Source of the DNA: Bacteroidota bacterium
Lineage (GTDB): Bacteria > Bacteroidota > Bacteroidia > Flavobacteriales > Weeksellaceae
Direction of reading: 5' to 3'
DNA: 34,912 nt
Assembly: GCA_023460855.1 (NCBI GenBank)
Contig: JAEWOS010000031.1
Location: forward strand, 1 to 34,912
Shown: positions 14,698 to 23,689 of the stretch, one piece after another
Layout of the letters: each line of letters starts with the position of its first letter
Numbering within the stretch: position 1 is the first letter of the stretch
Notes under the pieces: model-generated
Databases searched by the model: none
What the model saw: only the letters and a program-made list of their open reading frames with translations
Told to the model about the DNA's origin: nothing
Translations under genes and position numbers: made by a program

Positions 14698-15267
14698 CTA
14701 TTTTATTTTTTCAATTTTTATCTTACTATTTTCCGGCGTTGTATGAAACAGTAGGGATTTCAATGCAAAATTCCCATCATTTTCAAACAGGGTAAAGCCG
14801 GGATCAATTCCCGCTTCATAATCGCCCATTTGCACCATTGACTCAAAAGTCAGGGAGTCTTCAGTAATAATATATTCGCCGTAAATCTCCGTCACTTCAG
14901 TCAATTTCTTACCTGTGTGCAAATCCTCAAACCAAAAAAGTATGTTTCCGTCGCCCCCGGTTTTTACGAATATTTCCGCTACCGCACGGTATTCTCCATC
15001 GTCATCTTCCTGCTTCTCTCCTCTCATCAGATATTCTCCGGTCCATTTGCCAAAATATACAGGGATTTCCATTTCTTCTGATTGCCGGTAATCAGCCTCT
15101 ATTTCTCTATTTTCCGAAACAGTGTTGCTGTCGGAAATTACAGAATGATCCGTTTCTGAAAATTCGTTTACCACTTTCGGGGATTCCGTCTGAAATATAG
15201 AAACAGCGAAATAAGCAGCTGCCAAAACAAACAAAATCAGCAGAAAAATAATCATCTTCTTCATCAT
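14698..15267 (-). CDS. Anchored or secreted unknown protein, 189 aa
   Basis: MMKK followed by a hydrophobic stretch (IFLLILFVLAAAYFAVSIF, residues 5-24) without a clear cleavage site, so it is probably a signal anchor. An acidic low-complexity linker follows (about 30-70), then a globular beta-rich part with EIPVYFGKWTGEYLMRG, AEIFVKTGGDGNILFWFEDLH and a C-terminal KIKIEKIK. Not recognised. The start ATG overlaps the parC stop by one base (TAATG), a sign of translational coupling, and the rhomboid gene follows one base after, so it belongs to this operon. A role linked to topoisomerase IV is not implied by the sequence. Confidence 0.8.
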   Translation of the reverse strand: MMKKMIIFLLILFVLAAAYFAVSIFQTESPKVVNEFSETDHSVISDSNTVSENREIEADYRQSEEMEIPVYFGKWTGEYLMRGEKQEDDDGEYRAVAEIFVKTGGDGNILFWFEDLHTGKKLTEVTEIYGEYIITEDSLTFESMVQMGDYEAGIDPGFTLFENDGNFALKSLLFHTTPENSKIKIEKIK

Positions 15268-17879
15268 TACTCCTCTTCTTCATCGAAAAGACTTGGAATG
15301 GTTCCTTCGTCAGGATAATCGCCATTTTTCACGTCGTGATCGATAAACGAAATGCTGTCGTCGTTCTGCTCCACCTCATCAAAACCCGGATTCATTTCTT
15401 CAGCAGGTTCAGGAATAGTGATATTCAGCGTTTTAAGTTTATTTTTTGTCAGCTGATTACCAATCGCCTTGATTCCCTTCACCGAAATAAACTGGTCGAT
15501 ATCCACTGTTTCAGGCTCGCGTTCCTTTCCTTTTTCTTTCGCAAAAATAAGCTCGGCAGTTGCACCGGAAGCAGTGATCACCTGTTCTATAAAAGATTTC
15601 GGATGTTCCGAAGGCATAAAAATCTGCACGTTGTTCGTGGCATCAAACAGGAACCGCTTGATGTAGTACATTTCCTTTTCACCATCGTAGTAAATACAGG
15701 TTACAGGCTGTTCCGGAATCCACTTCTCCAAAACCAGATATTCGTCATCAAATCTGTTGGAAAGATCAAAACCGACGAGTTTTGCCTCACCGTTTACGTT
15801 GATGGTCAGAATTTTATCGTCGCCTTTGAAGTTGCCGAGGAACGTTCCGCGTGCATCCACATTCAGCCGGCGCACAGCTTCATCAAACCAGATTTTTCTC
15901 GGCGCGAGCGTTGAAATTCCCTCTTCTTTCATCTCGACTTTCTTTACGGCATATTTCGTCACGAGATTTCCGCGTGAATTTCTTCCTTTGATTCCGAGCT
16001 CCGAAAAATCGATGTCCATTTTATTCTTCCGGATCCGCGCGTTCGGCTTCAGCAGTACGTTTACCACTTCTGCTTCCCCGTTTGGATTTGCTGAGAAATA
16101 CAGCACTTCCGATCCTTTTTTCTCAGATGCGAGCTTATAATCGGTGTTTCTGGTAACGGAAGTCACGCTGAAACGCTTCATATAATACGGTCCGTCTCTT
16201 CCTTCGCGGTAAATCATGTTATAGACCGTTCTGGCATCACCTTTTTTGTACACCGCAACATGCATGATGTCTTTTCCGATAAACGTTTTAGGCTCGGCTT
16301 TTACTACTTTCATCGTTCCGTCTTTGCGGAATGTGATGATATCGTCGATATCGGAGCAGTCGAACAGATATTCGTCGCGGCGCAAAGAAGTTCCGATAAA
16401 TCCTTCTTCGCGGTTCACGTAAAATTTTTCGTTCGCAACGGCAACTTTCGTGGCATCAATTGTATCAAAAATTCTGATTTCGGTGCGTCTTTCTTTATCC
16501 TTACCGTATTTTTTCTGAATATTCGTGAAATAATCGATGGCATACTGAATAAGATGCTCGAGATTGTATTTGCATTTCGCAATTTTATCTTCGAGTGAAG
16601 CTATCGTTTCCTTGAATTTATCCAGATCGAAACGGGAAATCCTTTTAATCCGGATTTCGGTAAGTTTTATGATATCTTCTTCTGTTACCGCGCGCAGCAA
16701 ATGTTTCGTATGCGGTTTAAGACCTTCATCAATGGTGGAAATTACATCTTCCCAGGATTTTACTTCCTCGATGTCGTGATATATTCTGTTTTCGATGAAT
16801 ATCCGTTCAAGTGATGCAAAATGCCAGCTTTCCTGAAGCTCGTGCAGTTCAATTTCGAGTTCTTTTTTAAGCAGAGAAACCGTATGATCGGTGTTCATGC
16901 GCAGAATCTGCGATACGGAAAGGAACATCGGCTTATCGCCGACAATTACACAGGCATTTGGTGAAACGGAAACCTGACAGTCGGTAAACGCATAAAGTGC
17001 ATCAATTGTTCTGTCCGGAGACACGTCGTTATGAAGATGGATCAGGATTTCAACTTTATCCGAGGTATTGTCTTCAATTTTCTTGATCTTAATTTTCCCG
17101 CGCTCTGTCGCTTTAACAACGCTGTCGATCAGTTCCCCCGTATTTTTAGAAAAGGGCAGTTCGGTAATTGCGAGCGTATTTTTGTCTCTCTGAATAATTC
17201 TGGCTCTTGCACGCACTTTTCCACCACGTTCACCATCGTTGTATTCGGAAACATCGAGCATTCCGCCGGTCAGAAAATCAGGAAAAACCTGGAATTTCTT
17301 TCCTTTCAGATGAGCGATTGAGGCATTGATGAGTTCGTTAAAGTTATGCGGAAGTATTTTGGTGGATAGCCCGACCCCGATTCCTTCCACACCCTGAGCC
17401 AAAAGCAGCGGAAATTTTACGGGCAGGTCAATCGGTTCGTTATTTCTTCCGTCGTAAGATTTGGACCATTCCGTCGTTTTCGGATTGAAGACCACTTCCA
17501 GCGCAAAAGGTGTAAGTCGCGCTTCAATATATCTCGCAGCAGCCGCAGAATCGCCGGTGTAAATATTTCCCCAATTTCCCTGTGTATCAATCAGCAGTTC
17601 TTTCTGGCCGATCTGCACCATGGCGTCCGTAATCGAGGAATCACCGTGAGGATGATATTTCATGGTATTTCCCACGATGTTTGCCACTTTATTGTAGCGG
17701 CCGTCTTCAAGCTCGCGCATGGAATGCATAATTCTGCGCTGTACCGGTTTAAAACCGTCATAAACAGAAGGAATTGCGCGGTCCAGAATTACATACGATG
17801 CGTAATCCAGAAACCAGTCTTTGTAGAGACCTGAAACTTTTCTTAAACTTTCTCCTTCCTGTAAATTTTCTTCATTCAT
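15267..17879 (-). CDS. parC: DNA topoisomerase IV subunit A
   Basis: 870 aa. Breaks and rejoins DNA to decatenate daughter chromosomes together with ParE, encoded in the same operon. N-terminal breakage-reunion domain with the catalytic tyrosine in AAARYIEARLTP (Y117). The quinolone-resistance region HPHGDSSITD has Ser81 and Asp85 at the positions usually mutated, that is a wild-type-like Ser and acidic residue. The Greek-key C-terminal DNA-wrapping repeats follow after about residue 480, with no GyrA-box of the type Q-R-R-G-G-K-G that I can find, which together with the adjacent parE supports topoisomerase IV rather than gyrase. The start overlaps the preceding gene's stop by one base (TAATG). 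Confidence 0.93.
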   Translation of the reverse strand: MNEENLQEGESLRKVSGLYKDWFLDYASYVILDRAIPSVYDGFKPVQRRIMHSMRELEDGRYNKVANIVGNTMKYHPHGDSSITDAMVQIGQKELLIDTQGNWGNIYTGDSAAAARYIEARLTPFALEVVFNPKTTEWSKSYDGRNNEPIDLPVKFPLLLAQGVEGIGVGLSTKILPHNFNELINASIAHLKGKKFQVFPDFLTGGMLDVSEYNDGERGGKVRARARIIQRDKNTLAITELPFSKNTGELIDSVVKATERGKIKIKKIEDNTSDKVEILIHLHNDVSPDRTIDALYAFTDCQVSVSPNACVIVGDKPMFLSVSQILRMNTDHTVSLLKKELEIELHELQESWHFASLERIFIENRIYHDIEEVKSWEDVISTIDEGLKPHTKHLLRAVTEEDIIKLTEIRIKRISRFDLDKFKETIASLEDKIAKCKYNLEHLIQYAIDYFTNIQKKYGKDKERRTEIRIFDTIDATKVAVANEKFYVNREEGFIGTSLRRDEYLFDCSDIDDIITFRKDGTMKVVKAEPKTFIGKDIMHVAVYKKGDARTVYNMIYREGRDGPYYMKRFSVTSVTRNTDYKLASEKKGSEVLYFSANPNGEAEVVNVLLKPNARIRKNKMDIDFSELGIKGRNSRGNLVTKYAVKKVEMKEEGISTLAPRKIWFDEAVRRLNVDARGTFLGNFKGDDKILTINVNGEAKLVGFDLSNRFDDEYLVLEKWIPEQPVTCIYYDGEKEMYYIKRFLFDATNNVQIFMPSEHPKSFIEQVITASGATAELIFAKEKGKEREPETVDIDQFISVKGIKAIGNQLTKNKLKTLNITIPEPAEEMNPGFDEVEQNDDSISFIDHDVKNGDYPDEGTIPSLFDEEEE

Positions 17880-18370
17880 TATTTTGCCGCTTCTTTGCGG
17901 TTATTTTCTTGATTCTGTTTGATTACCCGTGCAAGCGAGAGTTTCAAATCCCTTAAGTCTTTGTTCTTTAAATATGAAATATCATATTTCAAAACGAGCG
18001 GATGACCTTTCTTACTCGTTATCGTGATGTAGAGTCTCTTAAACAGCCTCATATTTACCACTTCATATTTCAGCAGTTTATATTTCGGGAACTCATCGCT
18101 CACTGTATGACTGATAAAAGGCAGTACATTCCTGTTCTTAAAATTCAATGCTTCGCCGTCGCTGTCATACTCAAAAATCTGTCTTCCCCGCAGATACACC
18201 AGAAAAATCAATAAGACAGGGAAAATAATCAGCAGATATCTCGCGTGTCCCAGCATTCCTACCCTGTATTTATCTGCAATAAACAGAAAAATTCCTGCAA
18301 CCAGGGACATCAGCACAATCGAGTTCAGAAACTGATAAAGCTCCACCCTGTTTTTGTTTGAGAGCCTCAT
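17879..18370 (-). CDS. Small inner-membrane protein, 163 aa, unknown
   Basis: Two transmembrane segments near the N-terminus (about 17-31, VLMSLVAGIFLFIA; about 43-59, RYLLIIFPVLLIFLVYL) followed by a soluble domain with a PH-like beta pattern (IFEYDSDGEALNFKN, LFKRLYITITSKKGHPLVLKYDIS) and a basic tail. I do not recognise the family. It sits between parE and parC with its stop overlapping the parC start by one base, a conserved-looking insertion in this operon. Whether it helps the topoisomerase is unknown. Confidence 0.8.
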   Translation of the reverse strand: MRLSNKNRVELYQFLNSIVLMSLVAGIFLFIADKYRVGMLGHARYLLIIFPVLLIFLVYLRGRQIFEYDSDGEALNFKNRNVLPFISHTVSDEFPKYKLLKYEVVNMRLFKRLYITITSKKGHPLVLKYDISYLKNKDLRDLKLSLARVIKQNQENNRKEAAK

Positions 18371-18411
18371 ATTACTTGTTATTTGGTTATTAGTTCTTAG
18401 CTTTTTTTCTA

Positions 18412-20295
18412 TCAGGTCTCCATTTCCTCCAGTTTTTCTTTTTTCTCAATATCCGGATCTTCCACAACAAGATTTTCCAGAATAAATGTCTGGCGGTCCG
18501 GTGTGTTTTTACCCATATAAAATTCCAGAAGCTGCTCAATTGTCTGATCTTTGCCGATCACCACAGGTTCCAGACGAATATCTTTTCCGATAAAATGTTT
18601 GAATTCATCGGGAGAAATCTCACCAAGTCCCTTAAATCTGGTAATTTCCGGGTTTTTGCCAAGTTCCTGAAGCGCTTTAATCCGCTCTGCATCGGAATAG
18701 CAGTACCTTGTTTCCTTTTTATTCCGGACCCGGAACAGTGGAGTCTGTAGAATATACAAATGTCCGTTCCTTATTAAATCGGGGAAAAACTGCAGGAAAA
18801 ACGTGATCATCAGCAAACGGATATGCATTCCGTCCACATCGGCATCAGTTGCAATAATAACCTGATTGTATCGTAAATCTTCAAGTGAATCTTCAATGTT
18901 CAGTGCAGCCTGTAAAAGATTGAATTCTTCATTTTCGTAAACGACCCTTTTCGTCAGACCATAAGAATTCAGGGGTTTTCCTCTCAGTGAAAATACCGCC
19001 TGCGTATCTACGTCGCGCGATTTTGTGATAGAACCGGATGCGGAATCACCCTCTGTAATAAAAATCTGAGATTCCGATTTGCGTGCCGCTTTCTGATCGT
19101 TGTAATGCTGACGGCAATCTCTCAGTTTTTTGTTGTGAAGCGAAACTTTCTTCGCTCTCTCCCTCGCAAGTTTCTGAATACCGGAAAGTTCTTTACGCTC
19201 CCTTTCAGAAACCAGAATTTTACGCTGAATTGCTTCTGCTGCGTCCGGATTCTGGTGCAGGAAATTATCGAGTTTATTTTTTAGAAAATCAATGATAAAC
19301 GTGCGGACAGTCGGACCTTTCGGACCCATATCATTCGAACCGAGTTTCGTCTTGGTCTGTGATTCAAAAACCGGCTCTTCCACATTCACAGAAATTGCGG
19401 CAATAATAGATTTGCGGATGTCCGCCGCTTCAAAACTTTTGTTGAAAAATTCACGAATCGTTTTCACGTACGCTTCCTTGAATGCATTGAGGTGCGTTCC
19501 GCCCTGTGTGGTATTCTGTCCGTTTACAAAGGAGAAATAGCTTTCACTCTGCGATTTATCCGAATGCGTCATCGCCACTTCGATGTCATCGTCTTTTATA
19601 TGAATAATCGGATACAGAATTTCGCCTTCGAGTTCTTCTTCGAGTAAATCTTTCAGACCGTTTTCTGAAAAGAAAGTTTCGCCGTTGAATATAATTTTCA
19701 GTCCAGGATTCAGGTATGCATAATTGCGCAGCATCCTTTCGATGTATTCTTTCCGAAATTTGTAATGCAGGAAAATTTCCGGATCAGGCGTAAACGTGAT
19801 CTCCGTTCCGCTTCTGTCCGAGGAATCGGTTTCAGCAAAATTCTCGGTGATCATTCCACGCGAAAATTCTGCAGCCTTCATTCTGCCGTCGCGGAAAGAA
19901 CGAACTTTAAAATAATCGGAAAGCGCATTTACTGCTTTGGTTCCGACACCATTTAAACCGACAGATTTTTTGAAGGCGGTGCTGTCGTATTTACCACCGG
20001 TATTCATTTTAGAAACGGCATCCACCATTTTTCCGAGTGGAATTCCACGACCGAAATCGCGGATGACCACTTTCTTTTCATCCAGTTTAATTTCAATCCT
20101 TTTCCCGGATTTCATCCGGAATTCGTCTATGGAATTGTCGATTATTTCCTTCAGCAGGATATAAATTCCGTCATCTGCAGAAGAACCGTCGCCAAGCTTC
20201 CCGATGTACATCCCGGGACGAAGCCGGATATGTTCCTGCCAGTCGAGGGTTTTTATATTGTCGTCTGTATATTGAACCGTAGTATTTTCGCTCAT
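18412..20295 (-). CDS. parE: DNA topoisomerase IV subunit B
   Basis: 627 aa, a usual length for ParE. The GHKL ATPase domain carries EIIDNSIDEF (N-box), DFGRGIPLG (G1) and NTGGKYD...GLNGVGTKAVNALS (G2/lid). A transducer domain follows, then the TOPRIM domain with ITEGDSASG (magnesium-binding Glu) and DADVDGMHIR (DxD), ending with the conserved RFKGLGEISPDEF. It drives strand passage with ParC, supplying ATP energy. There is no 170-residue insertion in the TOPRIM region of the kind seen in Gram-negative GyrB. First gene of the operon, with a Bacteroidota -7 element just upstream. Confidence 0.95.
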   Translation of the reverse strand: MSENTTVQYTDDNIKTLDWQEHIRLRPGMYIGKLGDGSSADDGIYILLKEIIDNSIDEFRMKSGKRIEIKLDEKKVVIRDFGRGIPLGKMVDAVSKMNTGGKYDSTAFKKSVGLNGVGTKAVNALSDYFKVRSFRDGRMKAAEFSRGMITENFAETDSSDRSGTEITFTPDPEIFLHYKFRKEYIERMLRNYAYLNPGLKIIFNGETFFSENGLKDLLEEELEGEILYPIIHIKDDDIEVAMTHSDKSQSESYFSFVNGQNTTQGGTHLNAFKEAYVKTIREFFNKSFEAADIRKSIIAAISVNVEEPVFESQTKTKLGSNDMGPKGPTVRTFIIDFLKNKLDNFLHQNPDAAEAIQRKILVSERERKELSGIQKLARERAKKVSLHNKKLRDCRQHYNDQKAARKSESQIFITEGDSASGSITKSRDVDTQAVFSLRGKPLNSYGLTKRVVYENEEFNLLQAALNIEDSLEDLRYNQVIIATDADVDGMHIRLLMITFFLQFFPDLIRNGHLYILQTPLFRVRNKKETRYCYSDAERIKALQELGKNPEITRFKGLGEISPDEFKHFIGKDIRLEPVVIGKDQTIEQLLEFYMGKNTPDRQTFILENLVVEDPDIEKKEKLEEMET

Positions 20296-20333
20296 AGAAA
20301 AAGCTGCATCATCATATTAAATGCAGTAATTCA

Positions 20334-20341
20334 CAAAGATA
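20334..20341 (-). promoter_or_regulatory. -7 element of the parE operon promoter
   Basis: On the minus strand TATCTTTG matches the TAnnTTTG consensus and lies 38 bases before the parE ATG. A clear -33 TTG at the right distance was not found, so only the -7 half is supported. Confidence 0.5.
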
Positions 20342-20439
20342 CAAAACGGAAAATGTTCCTGAAAATGATGTTGATATCTTTAATCGCAAAAAAGGATCTG
20401 AAATACCAAAAAACAGCACTTTTTTTTGAATTTCGGCAA

Positions 20440-20466
20440 AAAACTCCGCACGAAAAGCGCAGAGTG
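20440..20466 (-). terminator. Terminator after AIM24-family gene
   Basis: On the minus strand a CTCTGCGC...GTGCGGAG stem (8 pairs including two wobbles, loop about 5) is followed by a T run. It lies about 30 bases after the stop of the AIM24-family gene. Confidence 0.65.
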
Positions 20467-20492
20467 TAAAAAAAAATATAACCTGTCCGCGA

Positions 20493-21275
20493 TTAAAAAC
20501 CGTCGCCGTCGAGCAAATTACCCAGTCCGCCAAGAACGCTTCCCTGCTCTCCTTTTTTGGTTGTTCCGAACTGCAGAATTTTTCCGGCAAGACGTGCAAT
20601 CGGCAGTGTCTGAATCCATACTTTTCCCGGTCCGCGAAGCTGGGCAAAAAACAAACCTTCGCCGCCAAAAATCGTATTTTTGATTCCGCCAACGAACTGG
20701 ATATCATAATTGACATCTTTGGTAAATGCGACGATACATCCTGTATCAATTTTCAGAATTTCGCCAGGCTGCAACTGTTTTTCAATGACGTGTCCGCCGC
20801 TGTGAACGAAAGTCATACCGTCGCCTTCGAGTTTCTGCATGATAAATCCTTCACCGCCAAAAAGTCCGGTACCGAGTTTTTTCTGTAATTCAATTCCAAC
20901 AGAAACACCTTTTGCCGCACACAGAAAAGAATCTTTCTGACAGATTACTTTTCCGCCGAGTTCAGCCAGATCAAGCGGAATAATTTTTCCGGAATAAGGT
21001 GCAGCAAATGAAACCTGCTTTTTGCCATCGGAATTATTGGTAAAAACCGTCATGAAAAGGTTTTCTCCTGTTAAGAGTCTTTTTCCCGCACCGAAAATTT
21101 TTCCCATCAGTCCTTTTTCATTTCCATCGCCAAACATGGTCTGCATCTGTATTCCTTCTGTCATCATCATAAAACTGCCAGGTTCGGCAATTACGCTTTC
21201 CTGCGGATCCAGCTCTATTTCTACACACTGCATTTCTTCGCCGTGCACGGTGTAATCGATTTCGTGGTTGTTCAT
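20493..21275 (-). CDS. AIM24 family protein (TIGR00266-like)
   Basis: 260 aa with the repeating beta-strand pattern of the AIM24 / TIGR00266 family: MQCVEIELDPQESVIAEPGSFMMM near the start, then LFMTVFTN, VSFAAPYSGKIIPLDL, the glycine-rich GLFGGEGFIMQKLEGDG (about 138-154) and GGIKNTIFGGEGLFFAQLRGPGKVW (about 198-222), and a glycine-rich tail. In bacteria these are soluble beta-helix-like proteins of uncertain role; the mitochondrial relative helps organise the inner membrane. No motif of an enzyme. Single gene with its own terminator and flanked upstream by the DoxX terminator. Confidence 0.88.
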   Translation of the reverse strand: MNNHEIDYTVHGEEMQCVEIELDPQESVIAEPGSFMMMTEGIQMQTMFGDGNEKGLMGKIFGAGKRLLTGENLFMTVFTNNSDGKKQVSFAAPYSGKIIPLDLAELGGKVICQKDSFLCAAKGVSVGIELQKKLGTGLFGGEGFIMQKLEGDGMTFVHSGGHVIEKQLQPGEILKIDTGCIVAFTKDVNYDIQFVGGIKNTIFGGEGLFFAQLRGPGKVWIQTLPIARLAGKILQFGTTKKGEQGSVLGGLGNLLDGDGF

Positions 21276-21343
21276 GTTATCAGAATTTAAGATTTAAGAT
21301 TATTACTTTAGGGAATTAGTAAATGAAACAAAAATAATGTTAC

Positions 21344-21372
21344 AAAAAAAGGTTTACCATTTCTGATAAACC
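21344..21372 (-). terminator. Terminator after doxX-type gene
   Basis: On the minus strand GGTTTA and TAAACC (21367-21372 and 21351-21356) form a perfect stem with a 10-base loop followed by seven T. Good rho-independent form. Confidence 0.8.
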
Positions 21373-21398
21373 AATTGCTATTAACAAATTAAAAAAAA

Positions 21399-21800
21399 CT
21401 AATCCCATTTGCTTTTCGTGGACGCTGCGTATTTTCCGCCACCCGTGAAAAACAGGGCAAGTGAGCCAAAGAAAAAGAGCGCCTGAACTTCAATAGCCCA
21501 CGCTCCGGTTTCTGTGAGCTGACCAACGCGGTCCAGCGCAGCGGTGAAAATTACAACAACCATTGTTCCGCCGAGCAGAATTGAAGCCAGCCTCGTTCTG
21601 AAACCAACAATCAGCATTAAAGGAGCGATAATTTCTCCGAGATAAACCAGATAAGCCAGAAATGCCGGCAATCCGTTCTTTTCGAAAACACCTTCAATGA
21701 AACCGGTGCCATTCTGCACTTTCGCAATTCCGTGCAGCAACATCAGCATTCCGAGTGTTACGCGCAAAATCATCAGACCTAAATCGTTATTCTTACCCAT
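21399..21800 (-). CDS. DoxX family membrane protein
   Basis: 133 aa with four transmembrane segments, the usual DoxX length. Typical family pieces: LMILRVTLGMLMLLHGIAKV in helix 1, EKNGLPAFLAYLVYLGEIIAPLMLIVGFRTRLAS (helix 2, the G-E-x-x-x-P-L pattern), LLGGTMVVVIFTAAL and a final ALFFFGSLALFF. Inner membrane. DoxX-type proteins are linked to quinone-dependent redox or thiosulfate metabolism in some organisms, but the role here is not determined. A terminator follows. Confidence 0.9.
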   Translation of the reverse strand: MGKNNDLGLMILRVTLGMLMLLHGIAKVQNGTGFIEGVFEKNGLPAFLAYLVYLGEIIAPLMLIVGFRTRLASILLGGTMVVVIFTAALDRVGQLTETGAWAIEVQALFFFGSLALFFTGGGKYAASTKSKWD

Positions 21801-21856
21801 AAAGTTTTCTATCGCACAAAATTACGCAGCACGAAATTCAATTTCATTGATCTATG

Positions 21857-22972
21857 TTAAGATTTGTCCTCTTTTTCTTCCTCCGGAATTTCAATTCCTG
21901 TAACTGCTTCTACGGCAGCATCACGGTTTTCCACCAACAGTTCAGTTCCGGGAAGCTGCCCGCGTTCCATTTTGTAAATCGCATAGAAAATACCGGGAAG
22001 CGAAAGCAACAGCGGACCGAAAACAAGGCCCATCACCCCAAAAAGCTGCAGACCGAGGATCACCCCGAAAACCGTTATAATCGGATGAATGTCTGCCATT
22101 TTTTTCAGAATTGTAAAACGGAGAACATTATCGATACCTCCCACAAGAATTAAACAGTACAGTGCGAGGAAAAGGCCGTTATTCATATCGCCGGTTGCCA
22201 TTTGATAAATACTGACCGGAATCCAGATCACCATTGTTCCGACTACCGGAATTATCGAGGCAACACCGGTCATAAGTCCCCAGAAAACAGCATTTTCAAC
22301 ACCGAAAATTAAATATCCGATAATGGCGATAATCGCCTGGCTTACTGCAAGAATCGGAACACCGTAAGCGTTGGAACGGATCAGATCAAAATTCTGTTTC
22401 AGGAAAAATCTGTTGGAGTCTTCTGAAAACGGAAGCATTTCCCAAACAGCATTTTCCATTTTGCGGTTGCCGGTAAGCATAAACCACAGAATAAAAAGCG
22501 CTGTAAAAATATTCGCGAAAAACTGACCGACCCAGTTCAATGTAGAAGGCAGATATCCCAGAACGCGGTTCACGATATTCATAATCTGCTGATTATCAAA
22601 CTCAAAATCAAACCTTTGCAGTAATTCCTGGTTTTGAATCCATTCCAGAACGGGCTGGAATTTCTCCGTAATCTCTTTAGGGTTTTTAATCTGTTCGTTG
22701 ATTTGTGGAATCAGGATCTCAAGGATAATCCAGATTGGAATACCAAACGAAATGATGATCAGAAATATGATGAAAGCAGTAGCCCAGTTTTTATTCCACT
22801 TTTGCTTCTCCACCAGTTTCAGGAAAAAACCACGCGTAACCACATAAAGCGCCACAGCTCCTAAAATCCCGGAAAGAAAATATTTGAGTTCTACCGTAAT
22901 TATGAGCACAAGGAGCACCGTTAGAATTACAAGACCGCGCTGAACATTGATATTTTTGTAAAGATTTTGCAT
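21857..22972 (-). CDS. AI-2E family transporter (PerM-like permease)
   Basis: The ATG at 22972 gives 371 aa. An earlier in-frame TTG at 23002 would add ten residues, MNTFGQQNFT, but has no better support. Seven to eight transmembrane helices: two at the N-terminus (GLVILTVLLVLIITV; GILGAVALYVVTR), another at about 62-85, a periplasmic/cytoplasmic soluble stretch (EITEKFQPVLEWIQNQELLQRF), then helices after residue 160 with the family's NAVFWGLMTGVASIIPVVGTMVIWIP and a late GLQLFGVMGLVFGPLLLSLP. Family members export small molecules or act as Na+/H+ antiporters; the name from autoinducer-2 is not proof of that substrate. Confidence 0.9.
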   Translation of the reverse strand: MQNLYKNINVQRGLVILTVLLVLIITVELKYFLSGILGAVALYVVTRGFFLKLVEKQKWNKNWATAFIIFLIIISFGIPIWIILEILIPQINEQIKNPKEITEKFQPVLEWIQNQELLQRFDFEFDNQQIMNIVNRVLGYLPSTLNWVGQFFANIFTALFILWFMLTGNRKMENAVWEMLPFSEDSNRFFLKQNFDLIRSNAYGVPILAVSQAIIAIIGYLIFGVENAVFWGLMTGVASIIPVVGTMVIWIPVSIYQMATGDMNNGLFLALYCLILVGGIDNVLRFTILKKMADIHPIITVFGVILGLQLFGVMGLVFGPLLLSLPGIFYAIYKMERGQLPGTELLVENRDAAVEAVTGIEIPEEEKEDKS

Positions 22973-23000
22973 GGTGAAGTTTTGTTGCCCAAATGTATTC

Positions 23001-23038
23001 AAAAAAAAACTGAACCACAGAAATTATGCGGTTCAGTT
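23001..23038 (-). terminator. Terminator after FMN reductase gene
   Basis: AACTGAACC and GGTTCAGTT (23009-23017, 23030-23038) form a perfect 9-bp stem; on the minus strand nine T follow. It lies just downstream of the FMN reductase stop. Confidence 0.85.
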
Positions 23039-23066
23039 GAAAGGATTTCCTTTATAAATATAAGTT

Positions 23067-23612
23067 TCAGAACTTATTCACCCATTTTTCGTAGGCATCA
23101 ATAAATTTCTGAAAAACCTCTTCGGTTTCTGCCACAGCAGTTTTGTCGTCTTCCTTCCAGATTTTAAATGCATTGCCGATATACGCTTCCGGCTGCTGCA
23201 TCATCGGCACATCGAGAAAAACAACCGCCTGACGAATATTGTGATTGGCCATCGCGGCGCCGATTCCACTTGGAGAACCTGTAACCACAGCTCCCGGCTT
23301 TCCTTCCCAAGCACTGCTTCCGTAAGGTCTGGAACCTACATCGATCGCATTTTTTAAAACACCGGGAATCGTTCTGTTGTATTCGGGAGAAACGAAAAGA
23401 ACGCCGTCTGAATTCTTGATTTTTTCACGGAAATCCGTCCACTCCTGTGGTGGATTCTCATCCGTGTCCTCATTGTAATGCTGAAGATTCCCGATTTCCA
23501 CGATTTCCATATCCAGTCCGTCTGAAGAAAGGCGGATCAGCTCATTTGCGATTTTGCGGTTTACAGATTCTTTTCTAAGACTGCCGACCAGCACTGCTAT
23601 TTTCTTTGCCAT
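23067..23612 (-). CDS. NADPH-dependent FMN reductase family flavoprotein
   Basis: 181 aa, one flavodoxin-like domain. The N-terminal phosphate-binding loop GSLRKESVNRKIA (10-22) and SPEYNRTIPGVLKNAID (about 74-90, binding the isoalloxazine ring) define the NADPH_dep_FMN_red family (ChrR / azoreductase-like). GSPSGIGAAMANHNIRQAV (112-130) is another family segment. It reduces FMN or quinones with NAD(P)H in the cytoplasm, probably two-electron quinone or chromate reduction in redox defence. It is preceded by two SDR oxidoreductase genes in the same orientation, but a terminator separates them. Confidence 0.92.
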   Translation of the reverse strand: MAKKIAVLVGSLRKESVNRKIANELIRLSSDGLDMEIVEIGNLQHYNEDTDENPPQEWTDFREKIKNSDGVLFVSPEYNRTIPGVLKNAIDVGSRPYGSSAWEGKPGAVVTGSPSGIGAAMANHNIRQAVVFLDVPMMQQPEAYIGNAFKIWKEDDKTAVAETEEVFQKFIDAYEKWVNKF

Positions 23613-23645
23613 ATTATTTATATTTTTTAATGTTTAAATTTAAAG

Positions 23646-23673
23646 AAGCCATTCCCGTTAAAGGAGATGGCTT
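23646..23673 (-). terminator. Terminator after the second SDR gene
   Basis: AAGCCAT (23646-23652) and ATGGCTT (23667-23673) form a 7-bp stem with a 14-base loop; on the minus strand CTTTAAATTT follows, a weaker T tract. Confidence 0.55.
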
Positions 23674-23689
23674 AATATTGATTTATAAG

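Noticed and set aside
15336..15914. 192-codon plus-strand open frame inside parC
   Set aside because: It is antisense to a firmly identified gene with strong motifs, and its composition (rich in Phe, Arg, Ser and Ile) is what a reverse reading gives.
22973..23002. TTG start at 23002 for the AI-2E family transporter
   Set aside because: The ATG at 22972 begins directly before the first hydrophobic helix; the extra ten residues add nothing typical of the family.
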